From positions 1-64,000 of the forward strand of contig NZ_JACORU010000002.1 in assembly GCF_014297445.1 (NCBI RefSeq): 64,000 nt of DNA. The letters are read 5' to 3'. The DNA comes from Ramlibacter albus. GTDB taxonomy: Bacteria > Pseudomonadota > Gammaproteobacteria > Burkholderiales > Burkholderiaceae_C. Below, piece after piece: positions 28,330 through 36,015 of the stretch. Each line of letters begins with the position of its first letter. Position 1 is the stretch's first letter. The position numbers were made by a program, and so were the translations under genes. Below the pieces are notes generated by a model that saw only the letters and a list, made by a program, of their open reading frames with translations, ran no database searches and had not been told where the DNA came from.

Positions 28330-29682
28330 TCAGCCGCTCGTACGTCCGGTGGCCATGCTGCTGGACGTCCTGGTGGCCCGACCCGCTCCCGGCATTTCAG
28401 GCGAGTCCTGAGCGCCCGCACCCGCGAGGTCGATCGCCCGTCGCAGCGCCGCCAGATGGGCGTCATCGCCCTCCACGGATCCCGGCGACCAATACAACGT
28501 GTGCGACAGCAGCCCCAGGCGCGCCTTGGTGCACACCGGTACATCCACCACGCCCGGCCCGAAGAGCGGCGCCAGCGGCCCGCCGATGGCGTCGCCGAAC
28601 ACGAGCGCGCGAGCCGGGAAGTACAGGTTGGTCCACCGCGTCGGCGCGAAGAGCGCCGCCTGGTGCAGCAGCGTGCGCCGCTCGCCGTCGGTGTAGGTGA
28701 ATCGCAGCCCGCGTGGCGAAGCCTCCAGCGTCGGCGGGCAAGTGGGCAGCTCGCGCTGCTCGAAGCGCCTCTTGAGGTCTTCCGCATCGTTGGCCAGCAG
28801 CACCGGCGCATGCGCGAGCGGGCTGCCCAGCGTGACGAAGTCGCTCACGCACCAGCGGCTGCCGTTGTGCCGCAGCTCGTCGAAGCAGGCGTGCTGGCCC
28901 TTGCGGAATTCGTCGATGCTGAAGCGGCCATGCTCCGCATGTTCGGCCGCGAGGTTCTCCAGCGCCTCGGTCACCGTGAAATTCTTCGTGCCTTCCCCCG
29001 TGTCCTCGGTGTGCCATGCGCCCCACGCGTGCGAGAGGATGTCGTAGCCGATCACCGAGCCCAGGCTGTGGCCCACCACCACGATTCGGTCGTAGCCCTG
29101 CTTGTGCAGCGACTTGAGTACCTTGAAGCCCGCGCTGCGGATCGCGTGGCGGCGCTGCACGTTCCGCGGCGACACGTGCAGGTAGCGGGCGGCGTCGCCG
29201 ACGATGTTGCGGATGACGGCATAGGCGGCCGGCAGCACGACGGCGTTCACGAGCACGGGTACCCACGGCGGCACTTGCGTTCGGTGCAGCGCGAACGCCA
29301 GTGCCGCGCCCACGCCGGCAAGGAGCAGCAGCCAGATCAGCACCCAGGCGCCGCGCAACTCCTTCGGCACGCGCGAGGGCTTGCGCCACAACAGCGTCGC
29401 GGCCCATGCGACCACGTGGCCCATCGTGGTGCCGTGCATCAGGTGCGCCCAGTAGAACTCGAAGAAGTCGGTGCGGTGGCCCGCGCGGTTCTCGCCGGTC
29501 GTGAGGCGCCGCAGCTCGAAGTCCTGCGAGAGCGTGTAGGGCTTGCTCCAGAACGCGCCCGCGTTGGCGCCGGGGCGCTGCACCTCGCGGTCGCGCGTCC
29601 ACACCGCGTCCACGAACTCGCGCAGCGAGTCCATCGGCCGCTGCTCGCCGATGCCGTGGATCAACAGGACGGCCTGCCTCAT
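28330..29682 (-). CDS. Membrane-associated alpha/beta hydrolase-like protein
   Basis: A 450-residue protein that opens with MRQAVLLIHGIGEQRP, a strand plus HG oxyanion loop. It carries two hydrophobic segments (VLIWLLLLAGVGAALAFALH and WVPVLVNAVVLPAAYAVI) inserted before the nucleophile elbow RIVVVGHSLGSVIGYD near residue 205. A later VTLGSPLAHAP is typical of lipase-like hydrolases. The C-terminal 30 residues are low-complexity. The inserted membrane helices would anchor it at the inner membrane. The substrate is unknown, with a lipid or ester likely. It is convergent with member B and divergent from the hydratase gene. Confidence 0.7.
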   Translation of the reverse strand: MRQAVLLIHGIGEQRPMDSLREFVDAVWTRDREVQRPGANAGAFWSKPYTLSQDFELRRLTTGENRAGHRTDFFEFYWAHLMHGTTMGHVVAWAATLLWRKPSRVPKELRGAWVLIWLLLLAGVGAALAFALHRTQVPPWVPVLVNAVVLPAAYAVIRNIVGDAARYLHVSPRNVQRRHAIRSAGFKVLKSLHKQGYDRIVVVGHSLGSVIGYDILSHAWGAWHTEDTGEGTKNFTVTEALENLAAEHAEHGRFSIDEFRKGQHACFDELRHNGSRWCVSDFVTLGSPLAHAPVLLANDAEDLKRRFEQRELPTCPPTLEASPRGLRFTYTDGERRTLLHQAALFAPTRWTNLYFPARALVFGDAIGGPLAPLFGPGVVDVPVCTKARLGLLSHTLYWSPGSVEGDDAHLAALRRAIDLAGAGAQDSPEMPGAGRATRTSSSMATGRTSG

Positions 29683-29710
29683 TGCGCGGATTGTGGCTTA
29701 AGCTGCGGGG

Positions 29711-30493
29711 ATGACCCCCGAAGAACTGCTGCGGCATTACGACGACGGCACCGAATGGCCGGGTGCGTGCGGCACCGATGTGCACACGGCCTACGAGCGC
29801 GCGCTGTCGGTGCGCGAGATGCGCATCGCGCGCGGCGAGAAGCCGCTGGGCTACAAGGTGGGTTTCACCAACCGCACCATCTGGCCGCGCTACGGCGTGT
29901 TCGCGCCGATCTGGGGGACGGTGTGGGACAGCACGGTGACGTTCTGCGAAGGCGAGGGCGCGTTGTCGCTCGCGCGCACGGCGCATCCGCGCATCGAGCC
30001 GGAGTGCGTGTTCGGCATGGCTCGCACGCCGCCGGCGCGGGCGTCGCTGGACGATCTCTTCGACAGCATCGAGTGGATCGCGCCGGGCTTCGAGATCGTG
30101 CAGTCGCACCAGGCGTGGAAGTTCGTCGCCGCGGACACGGTGGCCGACGGCGGCTTGCACGCGCGGCTGCTGGTGGGAAAGCGCATTGCGGTGCGCGAGG
30201 TGGCGGGCGGCGCGGCGTCGCTGGAAGCCAGGCTCGCCGCGGCGCGCGTGCGGTTGAAGTGCGGCAACGAGGTGAAGGACGAGGGTGCCGGCGCGAGCGT
30301 GCTCGATGGGCCGATGCACGCCCTGATGCATTTCCTCGAAGTGCTGCGCGACTACCCCGGGGCGACGGACCTGCAACCCGGCGATGTGGTCACCACGGGC
30401 ACGTGGACCGATGCGTGGCCGGTGAAGGCAGGCGAGGCGTGGACCGGTGAGTTCGACGCGCCGCTTGCGCGGTTGAGCGTTCGTTTCTCGTGA
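29711..30493 (+). CDS. 2-oxopent-4-enoate hydratase / FAA-hydrolase family protein
   Basis: This 260-residue protein resembles MhpD/2-keto-4-pentenoate hydratases, which hydrate 2-hydroxypenta-2,4-dienoate in meta-cleavage pathways. Visible signatures are EKPLGYKVGFTNRT near residue 40, the metal-binding IEPECVFG near 97, and the C-terminal PGDVVTTGTWTDAWPV. No other aromatic-degradation genes are adjacent, so it may act on a different 2-oxo acid. The start is 6 bases after TAAGCT and has no Shine-Dalgarno. Confidence 0.8.
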   Translation: MTPEELLRHYDDGTEWPGACGTDVHTAYERALSVREMRIARGEKPLGYKVGFTNRTIWPRYGVFAPIWGTVWDSTVTFCEGEGALSLARTAHPRIEPECVFGMARTPPARASLDDLFDSIEWIAPGFEIVQSHQAWKFVAADTVADGGLHARLLVGKRIAVREVAGGAASLEARLAAARVRLKCGNEVKDEGAGASVLDGPMHALMHFLEVLRDYPGATDLQPGDVVTTGTWTDAWPVKAGEAWTGEFDAPLARLSVRFS

Positions 30494-30497
30494 GCCG

Positions 30498-30860
30498 TCA
30501 GGGCCGGCACAGCTCCACTTGGGGCGCAGTTGCAGGCGCCTGGACGAGCCCGGTCACATAGGCCGCAAAAGCCCCCAGCAGCAACCCCGCGAAGAAGTGC
30601 GGCCACCGCAGCGCGCCCTCTCTCGCAGACGTGGCGGGTTCTTCATGCACCTGCGCCGCGCTCCAGCGGTCGATCACCTTCTTCGCCAGGTCGTAATCGG
30701 CTTCATCCACCACCACGCGCACCAGCCCCGCCGCCGGCAACCCGCCGACTGCACCCTGCAGGTACTCCCCCTGCACCATGCCCGAGATACCTTCCTGCCG
30801 CAGCAGGTCCGCGATCATGTGGGCCTCGACGCCATGGGCTGCTTCGTAAACGGGTTTCAT
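30498..30860 (-). CDS. DUF2007-domain membrane protein
   Basis: This 120-residue protein begins with the DUF2007 pattern: KPVYEAAHGVEAHMIADLLR, then GISGMVQGEYLQGAVGGLP, then VRVVVDEADYDLAKKVIDRW. This small alpha/beta module is annotated as a putative signal-transducing domain. A C-terminal helix (FFAGLLLGAFAAYVTGLV) would anchor it in the inner membrane. It is tail-to-tail with the hydratase gene (4 bases apart) and divergent from the transglutaminase-like gene. An ATG-proximal GGAGAC provides the ribosome site. Confidence 0.82.
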   Translation of the reverse strand: MKPVYEAAHGVEAHMIADLLRQEGISGMVQGEYLQGAVGGLPAAGLVRVVVDEADYDLAKKVIDRWSAAQVHEEPATSAREGALRWPHFFAGLLLGAFAAYVTGLVQAPATAPQVELCRP

Positions 30861-30912
30861 CGGTGTCTCCTGCGTAGCGGTACTGCGGCCTCGCGTCTGC
30901 TATGTTGCGGCC

Positions 30913-31578
30913 ATGCAGAACCCGAGTCCAGAGCAATGTATCGCGCCCACGACGCTCGTGGACAGCGCGCACCCGGCCGTCGTGGAATTTGCCCGCGCCC
31001 ATGCCGAAGGCGCCACGGACCGTGAAAAGGCCGTTTCGCTGTACTACGCCGTGCGCGACGGCTTCCGCTACGACCCCTACCGCGTCGACCTCACGCCCGA
31101 CGGCATGCGCGCGAGCCGCGTGCTCGCGCTCGGCCACGGCTGGTGCGTGACCAAGGCGGCGCTGCTGGCGGCCGCCTGCCGCGCGCAAGGCATCCCGGCG
31201 CGCCTGGGTTTCGCGGACGTGCGCAACCACCTGTCCACCGAGCGCATGCGCCAGACCATGAAGACCGACGTGTTCACCTGGCACGGCTACGCGGACATCT
31301 GGCTGGCCGGCGCCTGGCGCAAGGCGACCCCCGCCTTCAACGTCGAGCTGTGCGACAAGTTCGGCCTGCTGCCGCTGGACTTCGACGGCGAGAACGACTC
31401 CATCTACCACCCGTTCGACCGCAGCGGCAACCGGCACATGGAATACCTCCTGCAGCGCGGCGCCTACGACGACGTGCCGCTGGCCGAGATGCGCGCCAAT
31501 TTCGAGGCGACGTACCCCAACTGGAACATCGGCCTGGCGAAGGAAGACTTCGCCGCCGACGTGGAGCGCGAGACGTGA
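30913..31578 (+). CDS. Transglutaminase-like cysteine protease-fold protein
   Basis: A 221-residue protein with the transglutaminase core: YYAVRDGFRYDPYRVDL before the catalytic Cys segment RVLALGHGWCVTKAALLAA, the His in DVFTWHGYADIWLAG and a following Asp (ATPAFNVELCDKF region). Such domains cleave or form isopeptide bonds, or process peptides; the substrate is unknown. It lacks a signal peptide, suggesting a cytoplasmic location. The next gene overlaps by one base (TGATG), so the two are coupled. TATGTT lies 6 bases upstream of the ATG. Confidence 0.83.
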   Translation: MQNPSPEQCIAPTTLVDSAHPAVVEFARAHAEGATDREKAVSLYYAVRDGFRYDPYRVDLTPDGMRASRVLALGHGWCVTKAALLAAACRAQGIPARLGFADVRNHLSTERMRQTMKTDVFTWHGYADIWLAGAWRKATPAFNVELCDKFGLLPLDFDGENDSIYHPFDRSGNRHMEYLLQRGAYDDVPLAEMRANFEATYPNWNIGLAKEDFAADVERET

Positions 31579-32357
31579 TGCAGGTCGCCGGCGTCGACGT
31601 GCACGTCGAAGGCGAGGGCGCCGAGACGCTGGTGATGGTGCACGGCTGGCCGGACACCTACCGGCTGTGGGACTCGACGGTCGCCGCCCTGAAGGACCGC
31701 TACCGCTGCGTGCGCTTCACGCTGCCCGGCTACGACAACGGCAAGCCCGCTCGCAAGCCGACCCTCGACGAACTCGTCGCGACCTACGCCGCCGTCGTCG
31801 ATGCCGCCAGCCCCGACGAGCCCGTCACGCTCGTCATCCACGACTGGGGCTGCGTCTTCGGCTACCAGTACGCCATGCGCCACCCGCAGCGCGTCAAGCG
31901 CATCGTCGCCGTCGACATCGGCGACACCAACAGCAAGGCTTTCCTCGCGTCGCTCCCGCTCAAGGCCAAGCTCGGCGTCGCCGGCTACCAGCTCTGGCTC
32001 GCGCTCGCATGGCTGCTGCGCGGCAACGTGGGCACCGCCATGACGCGCAACATGGCGCGCTGGCTGCGCAGCCCGAGCGACCCCGCGCCGATCACGTGGC
32101 AGATGGACTACCCGTACTGGATGGCCTGGACCGGCGGCCTCAAGCCCTCGGTGCGCGTGGCACCGGAGTGTCCCGTGCTTTACATCTACGGCGAGCGCAA
32201 GCCCTTCATGTTCCATTCGCCGCAGTGGCCCGATCGCGTCAAGGCCAACCCGGCCAGCAAGGTGGTGGGCCTTCGCACCGGCCACTGGGTGATGCTGCAG
32301 CAGCCCGACGCCTTCAATGGCGCGGTGCGGCAATGGCTGGACAACCCGAACGCTTGA
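31578..32357 (+). CDS. Alpha/beta hydrolase (epoxide-hydrolase/dehalogenase-like)
   Basis: This 259-residue protein has HGWPDTYRLWD as the oxyanion segment and LVIHDWGCVFGYQYA as the nucleophile elbow, with Asp in place of Ser. The Asp nucleophile points to epoxide hydrolase or haloalkane dehalogenase chemistry rather than esterase chemistry. The catalytic His is in RTGHWVMLQQPD, and LYIYGERKPFMFHS may supply the acid. Its ATG shares a base with the stop of the transglutaminase-like gene. Its stop codon lies within the FNR-type site of the next gene. Confidence 0.8.
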   Translation: MQVAGVDVHVEGEGAETLVMVHGWPDTYRLWDSTVAALKDRYRCVRFTLPGYDNGKPARKPTLDELVATYAAVVDAASPDEPVTLVIHDWGCVFGYQYAMRHPQRVKRIVAVDIGDTNSKAFLASLPLKAKLGVAGYQLWLALAWLLRGNVGTAMTRNMARWLRSPSDPAPITWQMDYPYWMAWTGGLKPSVRVAPECPVLYIYGERKPFMFHSPQWPDRVKANPASKVVGLRTGHWVMLQQPDAFNGAVRQWLDNPNA

Positions 32358-32395
32358 CCTGAGTCAAGACCGTGGGCCCTGGGTGTCCCTAGAGT
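32354..32395 (+). promoter_or_regulatory. FNR/ANR-type promoter driving the hemerythrin gene
   Basis: TTGACCTGAGTCAA at 32354-32367 is a perfect dyad (TTGAC-N4-GTCAA), very close to the FNR/ANR consensus TTGAT-N4-ATCAA. TAGAGT at 32390-32395 is a good -10. The dyad centre is 41.5 bases from 32402, the first base of the ATG, which is exactly the class II FNR activator spacing if transcription starts there. This would give an oxygen-controlled, leaderless mRNA. The site overlaps the previous gene's stop codon. Confidence 0.65.
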
Positions 32396-32401
32396 GACGC
32401 C

Positions 32402-32953
32402 ATGGCCTCCCAAGACGCTGCCGCCCGCCCCATCGACATCGACGCGCCGCTGCCCGCGTTCTCGCAGTGCCATGCCGGCATCCTGGAGACGCTCAAGGCC
32501 GCCGAGGACCTGCCCGCGCTGCTGGAAGCCGCGCACCGCGCGCGCTCCGTCACGCGCGAGCTGCTGGAGATGTTCGACCAGGTGGTCATCCCGCACCACG
32601 CCGACGAGGAGAACGAGCTGTTCCCGGCGGTGCTGCGCAGCGCCGAGCCCGGCCCCGAGCGCGAACGCATCCAGGGCATGGTGGCCCACCTCGTGCGCGA
32701 GCACCGCCAGGTGGAAAAGACCTGGAAGCGCATCGAGCCGTCCGTGCGTACGGCTGCCCGCGGCGGCGACATCTTCGTGGACAAGGACCTGCTGCGCGAG
32801 CTGGTGCAGGTGTACATGACGCACGCCCGCTACGAGGAGCAGGAGTTCCTGCCGCTGGCCGAGCGCATCCTCGCGCGCGACAGCAACCACATGGCCGCGC
32901 TGGGCATCGCCCTGCATTTGCGTCATGTGCGCATCCCTGTCGGTTACATCTGA
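32402..32953 (+). CDS. Hemerythrin HHE-domain protein, probably oxygen/NO responsive
   Basis: A 183-residue four-helix protein with ligand-type residues FSQCHAGILETL, VVIPHHADEENELFPAVL, LVREHRQVEKTW and VYMTHARYEEQEFLPLA, matching the HHE cation-binding pattern. It likely binds a di-iron centre and handles O2 or NO in the cytoplasm. The FNR/ANR-type site upstream supports induction under oxygen limitation. It has no Shine-Dalgarno before the ATG. Compared with the 6341 hemerythrin it is longer and shows little similarity outside the ligands. Confidence 0.85.
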   Translation: MASQDAAARPIDIDAPLPAFSQCHAGILETLKAAEDLPALLEAAHRARSVTRELLEMFDQVVIPHHADEENELFPAVLRSAEPGPERERIQGMVAHLVREHRQVEKTWKRIEPSVRTAARGGDIFVDKDLLRELVQVYMTHARYEEQEFLPLAERILARDSNHMAALGIALHLRHVRIPVGYI

Positions 32954-33010
32954 CACGAAAGCGCCGCGGCGTCCTACGAACCGTTGCAACGGCCCGGCTA
33001 GGCTGGGCCC

Positions 33011-33337
33011 ATGCCAGTCGTAGAACCGCCGACCATCGCGATCCCGCTTCGGGTGCGCGACAAGCGCATCGCCGAACGCTTCGAGGCCGGCATGCCGGTG
33101 AAGGTGGAGGGCCGCGAGACCGTGACGCACGACCTGAGCACGCACGGCCTGTCCTTCGAGAGCGACCGGCCCTACGCGCCGGGCGACCGCGTCAAGGTGA
33201 TCATCGACTTCATCATGGACGGCCACTCCTACCCGCTGCATTGCGACGCCATCGTGGCGCGGTGCCTGCGGCACGGCGAGGGCTTCCTGGTCGGCGCGAG
33301 CCTGAAGGTGCCGCTGGACGACGGGCGCGAGACATAG
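33011..33337 (+). CDS. PilZ-domain protein
   Basis: This 108-residue single-domain protein has the cyclic-di-GMP-binding signature in relaxed form: KRIAERFEAGMPVKV for the RxxxR-like arm and THDLSTHGLSFES for D/NxSxxG. VKVIIDFIMDGHSYPL and CLRHGEGFLVGASL follow as the barrel. It probably senses c-di-GMP and acts on a partner protein. The adjacent FHA gene suggests a local signalling group. TAGGCT lies 6 bases before the ATG. Confidence 0.8.
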   Translation: MPVVEPPTIAIPLRVRDKRIAERFEAGMPVKVEGRETVTHDLSTHGLSFESDRPYAPGDRVKVIIDFIMDGHSYPLHCDAIVARCLRHGEGFLVGASLKVPLDDGRET

Positions 33338-33401
33338 CTTCCTTGTAGGCCGGCCTGCGGGCCGTTACCATGGCCCTCGCAGCAGCCTTACGGAGGGGTC
33401 C

Positions 33402-34031
33402 ATGCCGCAACTGATCGCGTCGGTGCAAGGCGTCGAAGTCAAGCACGTCCAGCTGTCGAAACCGCGGACCACGCTCGGGCGCAAGCCGGGCAACGACATC
33501 GTCCTGGACAACATGGTGGTCAGCGGCGAGCACTGCGTGTTCGAGCTCGAGGGCCTGGCCGACGTGTGGCTGCGCGACCTGGGCAGCACCAACGGCACGT
33601 ACATCAACGACCACATGGCCAAGGCGCGCGTGCAGCTGCACGACGGCGACATCATCGCCATCGGGCCGTTCCGCATCCGCTACGTGCAGGAGAACGAGCG
33701 GCCCGAGAGCCAGTTCGGCGGCACCACCCAGTTCAGCGCATCCGACTTCGCGGTGCTGCAGCAGGCGGCGTTCCAGGTGATGTCCGGCACGTCCGCGGGG
33801 CTGACGGTGCCGGTGGTCAAGGCCGTGACCACGTTCGGGCGGCCGGGCGTGTGCGTGGTCTCGGTCTCGCACCGGCGCAACGGGTACTTCGTGTCGCACC
33901 TGGCCGGCGAGACCGTGCCGATGCTCAATGGCAAGGCGGTGGCCGACGAGCCCATGCCGCTGGCCGACAAGGACGTCCTGGACCTCGCGGGCACCAAGAT
34001 GCTGTTCATGCTGGAGGAAATGCCACAATAG
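33402..34031 (+). CDS. Double FHA-domain protein
   Basis: A 209-residue protein preceded by GGAGGGG. The first FHA domain is canonical: TTLGRKPGNDIVLDN, VVSGEHCVFEL and LRDLGSTNGTYIND, with the phosphothreonine-binding Arg, Ser, His and Asn. The second half (TTFGRPGVCVVSVSHRRNGYFVSHLAGETVPMLNG, quoted here only by its landmarks TTFGRPG and SHRRNGYFV) is a diverged FHA copy. It reads Thr-phosphorylated partners, but no Ser/Thr kinase gene is present in the window. The downstream gene starts 4 bases after its stop. Confidence 0.84.
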   Translation: MPQLIASVQGVEVKHVQLSKPRTTLGRKPGNDIVLDNMVVSGEHCVFELEGLADVWLRDLGSTNGTYINDHMAKARVQLHDGDIIAIGPFRIRYVQENERPESQFGGTTQFSASDFAVLQQAAFQVMSGTSAGLTVPVVKAVTTFGRPGVCVVSVSHRRNGYFVSHLAGETVPMLNGKAVADEPMPLADKDVLDLAGTKMLFMLEEMPQ

Positions 34032-34035
34032 CCCG

Positions 34036-34668
34036 ATGGGTTTGCTCAACAAGATCTTCGGCGGCAAGGAAAAGCATTCGGGGCCCCCGAGCCAGCCGGC
34101 GACCTCGCAGTTCCAGGAAAGCGAGCAGACCGAGCAGTACGGCAGCAAGAACGCGCCGCGGCGCGAGCTCGTGCAGGTGGTGCTGCGCGACACGATGCGC
34201 AAGCACGGCATCCCATCGGACTGGATCGAGATCCGCATCCTCACGGCGGTGAACCGCCGGCAGGTGACCGGCATGCACGTGCAGCTGATCGTCAAGCAGG
34301 GGCACGACGACCTGCTCACTTACGTCTACGCCTTCCAGGAAAGCTTCCAGCGCGAGATCGAGAAGTTCGAGCCGCGCGCGGAGGAGTGGCTCATGAGCAT
34401 CGCGTGGCAGTTCCAGGGCAAGGGCACCGAAGGGCGCGTGATGCCCGAGCCCGCGACATGGACCGGCAACGCGGCGGCGGTGGCGGCCGCGCCGCCGGGC
34501 GTGATCGACAAGGACGCGCCCGAGGAGGAACTGCACGACGACGTGGAGGCGGACCTCAAGGCGCTCTTCGCCATCCGCGACGCGGTGCTCAACGAGAAGG
34601 ACGGCGAGGAGCCGCGCGACTTCCAGCCCACGCAACCGGGCTTCCAGGACAGCGACAAGCCGCGCTGA
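34036..34668 (+). CDS. Conserved hypothetical protein cotranscribed with the FHA gene
   Basis: A 210-residue soluble protein. The N-terminus MGLLNKIFGGKEKHS resembles short amphipathic or FtsZ-operon-type leaders. The middle third is an ordered domain (RRELVQVVLRDTMRKHGIP, EIRILTAVNRRQVTGMHVQL, DDLLTYVYAFQESFQREIEK). The C-terminus is acidic and Pro-rich and probably disordered. I know no name for this family. The 4-base spacing to the double-FHA gene suggests that it could be an FHA client. CACAAT lies 6 bases before its ATG. Confidence 0.68.
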   Translation: MGLLNKIFGGKEKHSGPPSQPATSQFQESEQTEQYGSKNAPRRELVQVVLRDTMRKHGIPSDWIEIRILTAVNRRQVTGMHVQLIVKQGHDDLLTYVYAFQESFQREIEKFEPRAEEWLMSIAWQFQGKGTEGRVMPEPATWTGNAAAVAAAPPGVIDKDAPEEELHDDVEADLKALFAIRDAVLNEKDGEEPRDFQPTQPGFQDSDKPR

Positions 34669-34702
34669 TCGCCTGACCCGTGCTCGCGGCAAGCGCGGGC
34701 AT

Positions 34703-34751
34703 GGATGTGGGAATCCGCCTCCTTGCGAGGCGTACTGCCACATCCTAGCTT
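34703..34751 (+). promoter_or_regulatory. Large palindrome enclosing a promoter
   Basis: Outer arms GGATGTGG (34703-34710) and CCACATCC (34738-34745) are perfectly complementary. Inner arms CGCCTC (34716-34721) and GAGGCG (34727-34732) are too, with symmetric 5-base internal loops and a 5-base apex. TTGCGA (34723-34728) and TAGCTT (34746-34751) are spaced 17 bases as -35 and -10, so the -35 is in the apex and the -10 abuts the outer arm. The ATG follows 6 bases later. It may be an operator, a cruciform-forming switch, or a REP-like terminator of the upstream gene. Confidence 0.55.
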
Positions 34752-34757
34752 CGGGGT

Positions 34758-35090
34758 ATGACCACCACCGTCCACAAGAACCTGGTCGTGCTGGCGCGCG
34801 TGCTCGAGCGCCTGGAGCGCAGCACGGTCGCCGTCGACCCCGAGCAGTACCGGGCCGTGGTGCAGCACCTGGCCGCCGAGCTGGAGGTCGCGCCGCGCGA
34901 CATCGCGCTGGAAACCCTGCTCGATGCCTTCCCTGCCACCGCCGAGCTGTACGAGAACCTGCACTTCCGCCACGCCGGCCTTTGCCGCTCGCCGCTCGAC
35001 GAGGCGCTGTCCGCGGAAGTAGACGCGCGCAGCGTCATCGACAAGGCCAGGCGCTGCGCCCCTCAGCAAAAGCCCGCGAGCGGCTCGTAG
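34758..35090 (+). CDS. Small conserved hypothetical protein
   Basis: This 110-residue soluble, mostly helical protein has the landmarks KNLVVLARVLERLERSTVAV, EQYRAVVQHLAAELE, and LETLLDAFPATAELYENLHF. I do not recognise it. Its start lies 6 bases after TAGCTT and has no Shine-Dalgarno. It ends inside the 3' end of the convergent RNA ligase gene (28-base overlap), which supports the reading of a compact, genuine gene rather than a chance frame, but the evidence is modest. Confidence 0.55.
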   Translation: MTTTVHKNLVVLARVLERLERSTVAVDPEQYRAVVQHLAAELEVAPRDIALETLLDAFPATAELYENLHFRHAGLCRSPLDEALSAEVDARSVIDKARRCAPQQKPASGS

Positions 35091-35596
35091 CCGCGGCCAC
35101 CGGGCAGCGTGCGCACGAGGCGGTAGCCCTCGCGCGCGGGCCAGTCCACCTTCGTTGGCGACGGCGGCAGCTTCGCGCCGAACGCCTTGCGCGCGAAGGT
35201 GGCGTGCGGCCGGTAGGGGCGCTGCTCCACCGGCAGTTCCAGGCTCCGCAGTCTTTCGGCGAGGCGCGAATGCAACAGCGCCAGGCCGGGCGGGACCTCC
35301 GGTGCGGCGAGCACCGCGATGCCCCCGCGCCACACCTGCGGCTGCGACAACTCGAGTGTGAAAGGCTCGAACGGTACCGCGAGGTGGGAGCGCAGCTCAT
35401 CCAGCCGCGATGCAGGCACGCCGCCGATGAAGTGCAGCGTGACGTGCAGCCGCTCGGCCCGCGTGCGGCTGGTGCCCGCGGGCCAGGACCACTGCGATCG
35501 TGCTTCTTCGAGCTGTGCAAGCACGGCTGCCGTGGGCCACAAGCCGAGGAAAATGCGCAGCTCGTCAGCCCCGGGAGGCTGTGTGTCGCGGTACAT
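35063..35596 (-). CDS. thpR: RNA 2',3'-cyclic phosphodiesterase / 2'-5' RNA ligase family
   Basis: This 177-residue protein has the two HxT motifs of the 2H phosphoesterase superfamily: RLHVTLHFIG and RPHATFARK. An N-terminal RIFLGLWPTAAVLAQLE is typical of ThpR. It hydrolyses 2',3'-cyclic phosphates or joins 2'-5' RNA ends in vitro; the physiological role is uncertain. I prefer the ATG at 35596 because upstream codons to 35692 lie inside the divergent gene and TACATT sits 7 bases before this ATG. Confidence 0.83.
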   Translation of the reverse strand: MYRDTQPPGADELRIFLGLWPTAAVLAQLEEARSQWSWPAGTSRTRAERLHVTLHFIGGVPASRLDELRSHLAVPFEPFTLELSQPQVWRGGIAVLAAPEVPPGLALLHSRLAERLRSLELPVEQRPYRPHATFARKAFGAKLPPSPTKVDWPAREGYRLVRTLPGGRGYEPLAGFC

Positions 35597-35609
35597 TTGC
35601 CGCAATGTA
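35592..35609. promoter_or_regulatory. Inverted repeat between divergent genes, possible operator
   Basis: TACATT (35592-35597) and AATGTA (35604-35609) form a perfect 6-base dyad around TGCCGC. Each arm is also a -10-like hexamer, one for each strand, and the left arm overlaps the thpR start codon. This arrangement would let one bound dimer control both divergent genes, possibly the winged-helix-like product encoded next door. Confidence 0.4.
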
Positions 35610-35624
35610 TCTTGTGTGTGCGCG

Positions 35625-36005
35625 ATGAAGGCCGATTTTCCGCCTGAGGTCCGCAGATTCATCCTGACGAGCGTGCCGTCGGTGCCCTTCATGGAGGCAC
35701 TGCTGCTGCTGCGCAGCCGCTCACAGCCGAGCTGGAATGCACCGGACCTGGCCCACCGTCTTTACCTCCCCGAGCGGCAAGGGGCCGAGCTGCTCGACGC
35801 GTTGCGCGACGCGGGCATCGCCGTGGAGCGCGAGGGCAGCTCATTTGCGTACGGCCCGACGCCCGAGCTGGACGCACTGCTCGGCCACGTCGAAGAAGCG
35901 TATTCGACCAACCTGGTCGCGGTGACCGACCTGATCCACTCGCGTGTCGACAAGCGGGCCCAGCAGTTCGCCGACGCCTTCCGGCTGCGCAAGGACAACA
36001 ATTGA
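35625..36005 (+). CDS. Small winged-helix-like protein linked to DUF5985 genes
   Basis: This 126-residue protein opens with MKADFPPEVRRFILTSVPS. It contains a helix-helix-strand arrangement (FMEALLLLRSRSQPSWNAPD, then LAHRLYLPERQGAELLDALR, then DAGIAVEREGSSFAYGP) that looks like a winged helix-turn-helix, although DNA-binding residues are not clear. The C-terminal helix (VTDLIHSRVDKRAQQFADAF) could be a dimeriser. It is followed 10 bases later by two membrane-protein genes, a trio I believe is conserved in Burkholderiales. Regulator of that pair is an inference from order. Confidence 0.65.
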   Translation: MKADFPPEVRRFILTSVPSVPFMEALLLLRSRSQPSWNAPDLAHRLYLPERQGAELLDALRDAGIAVEREGSSFAYGPTPELDALLGHVEEAYSTNLVAVTDLIHSRVDKRAQQFADAFRLRKDNN

Positions 36006-36015
36006 TGGGGACGAC

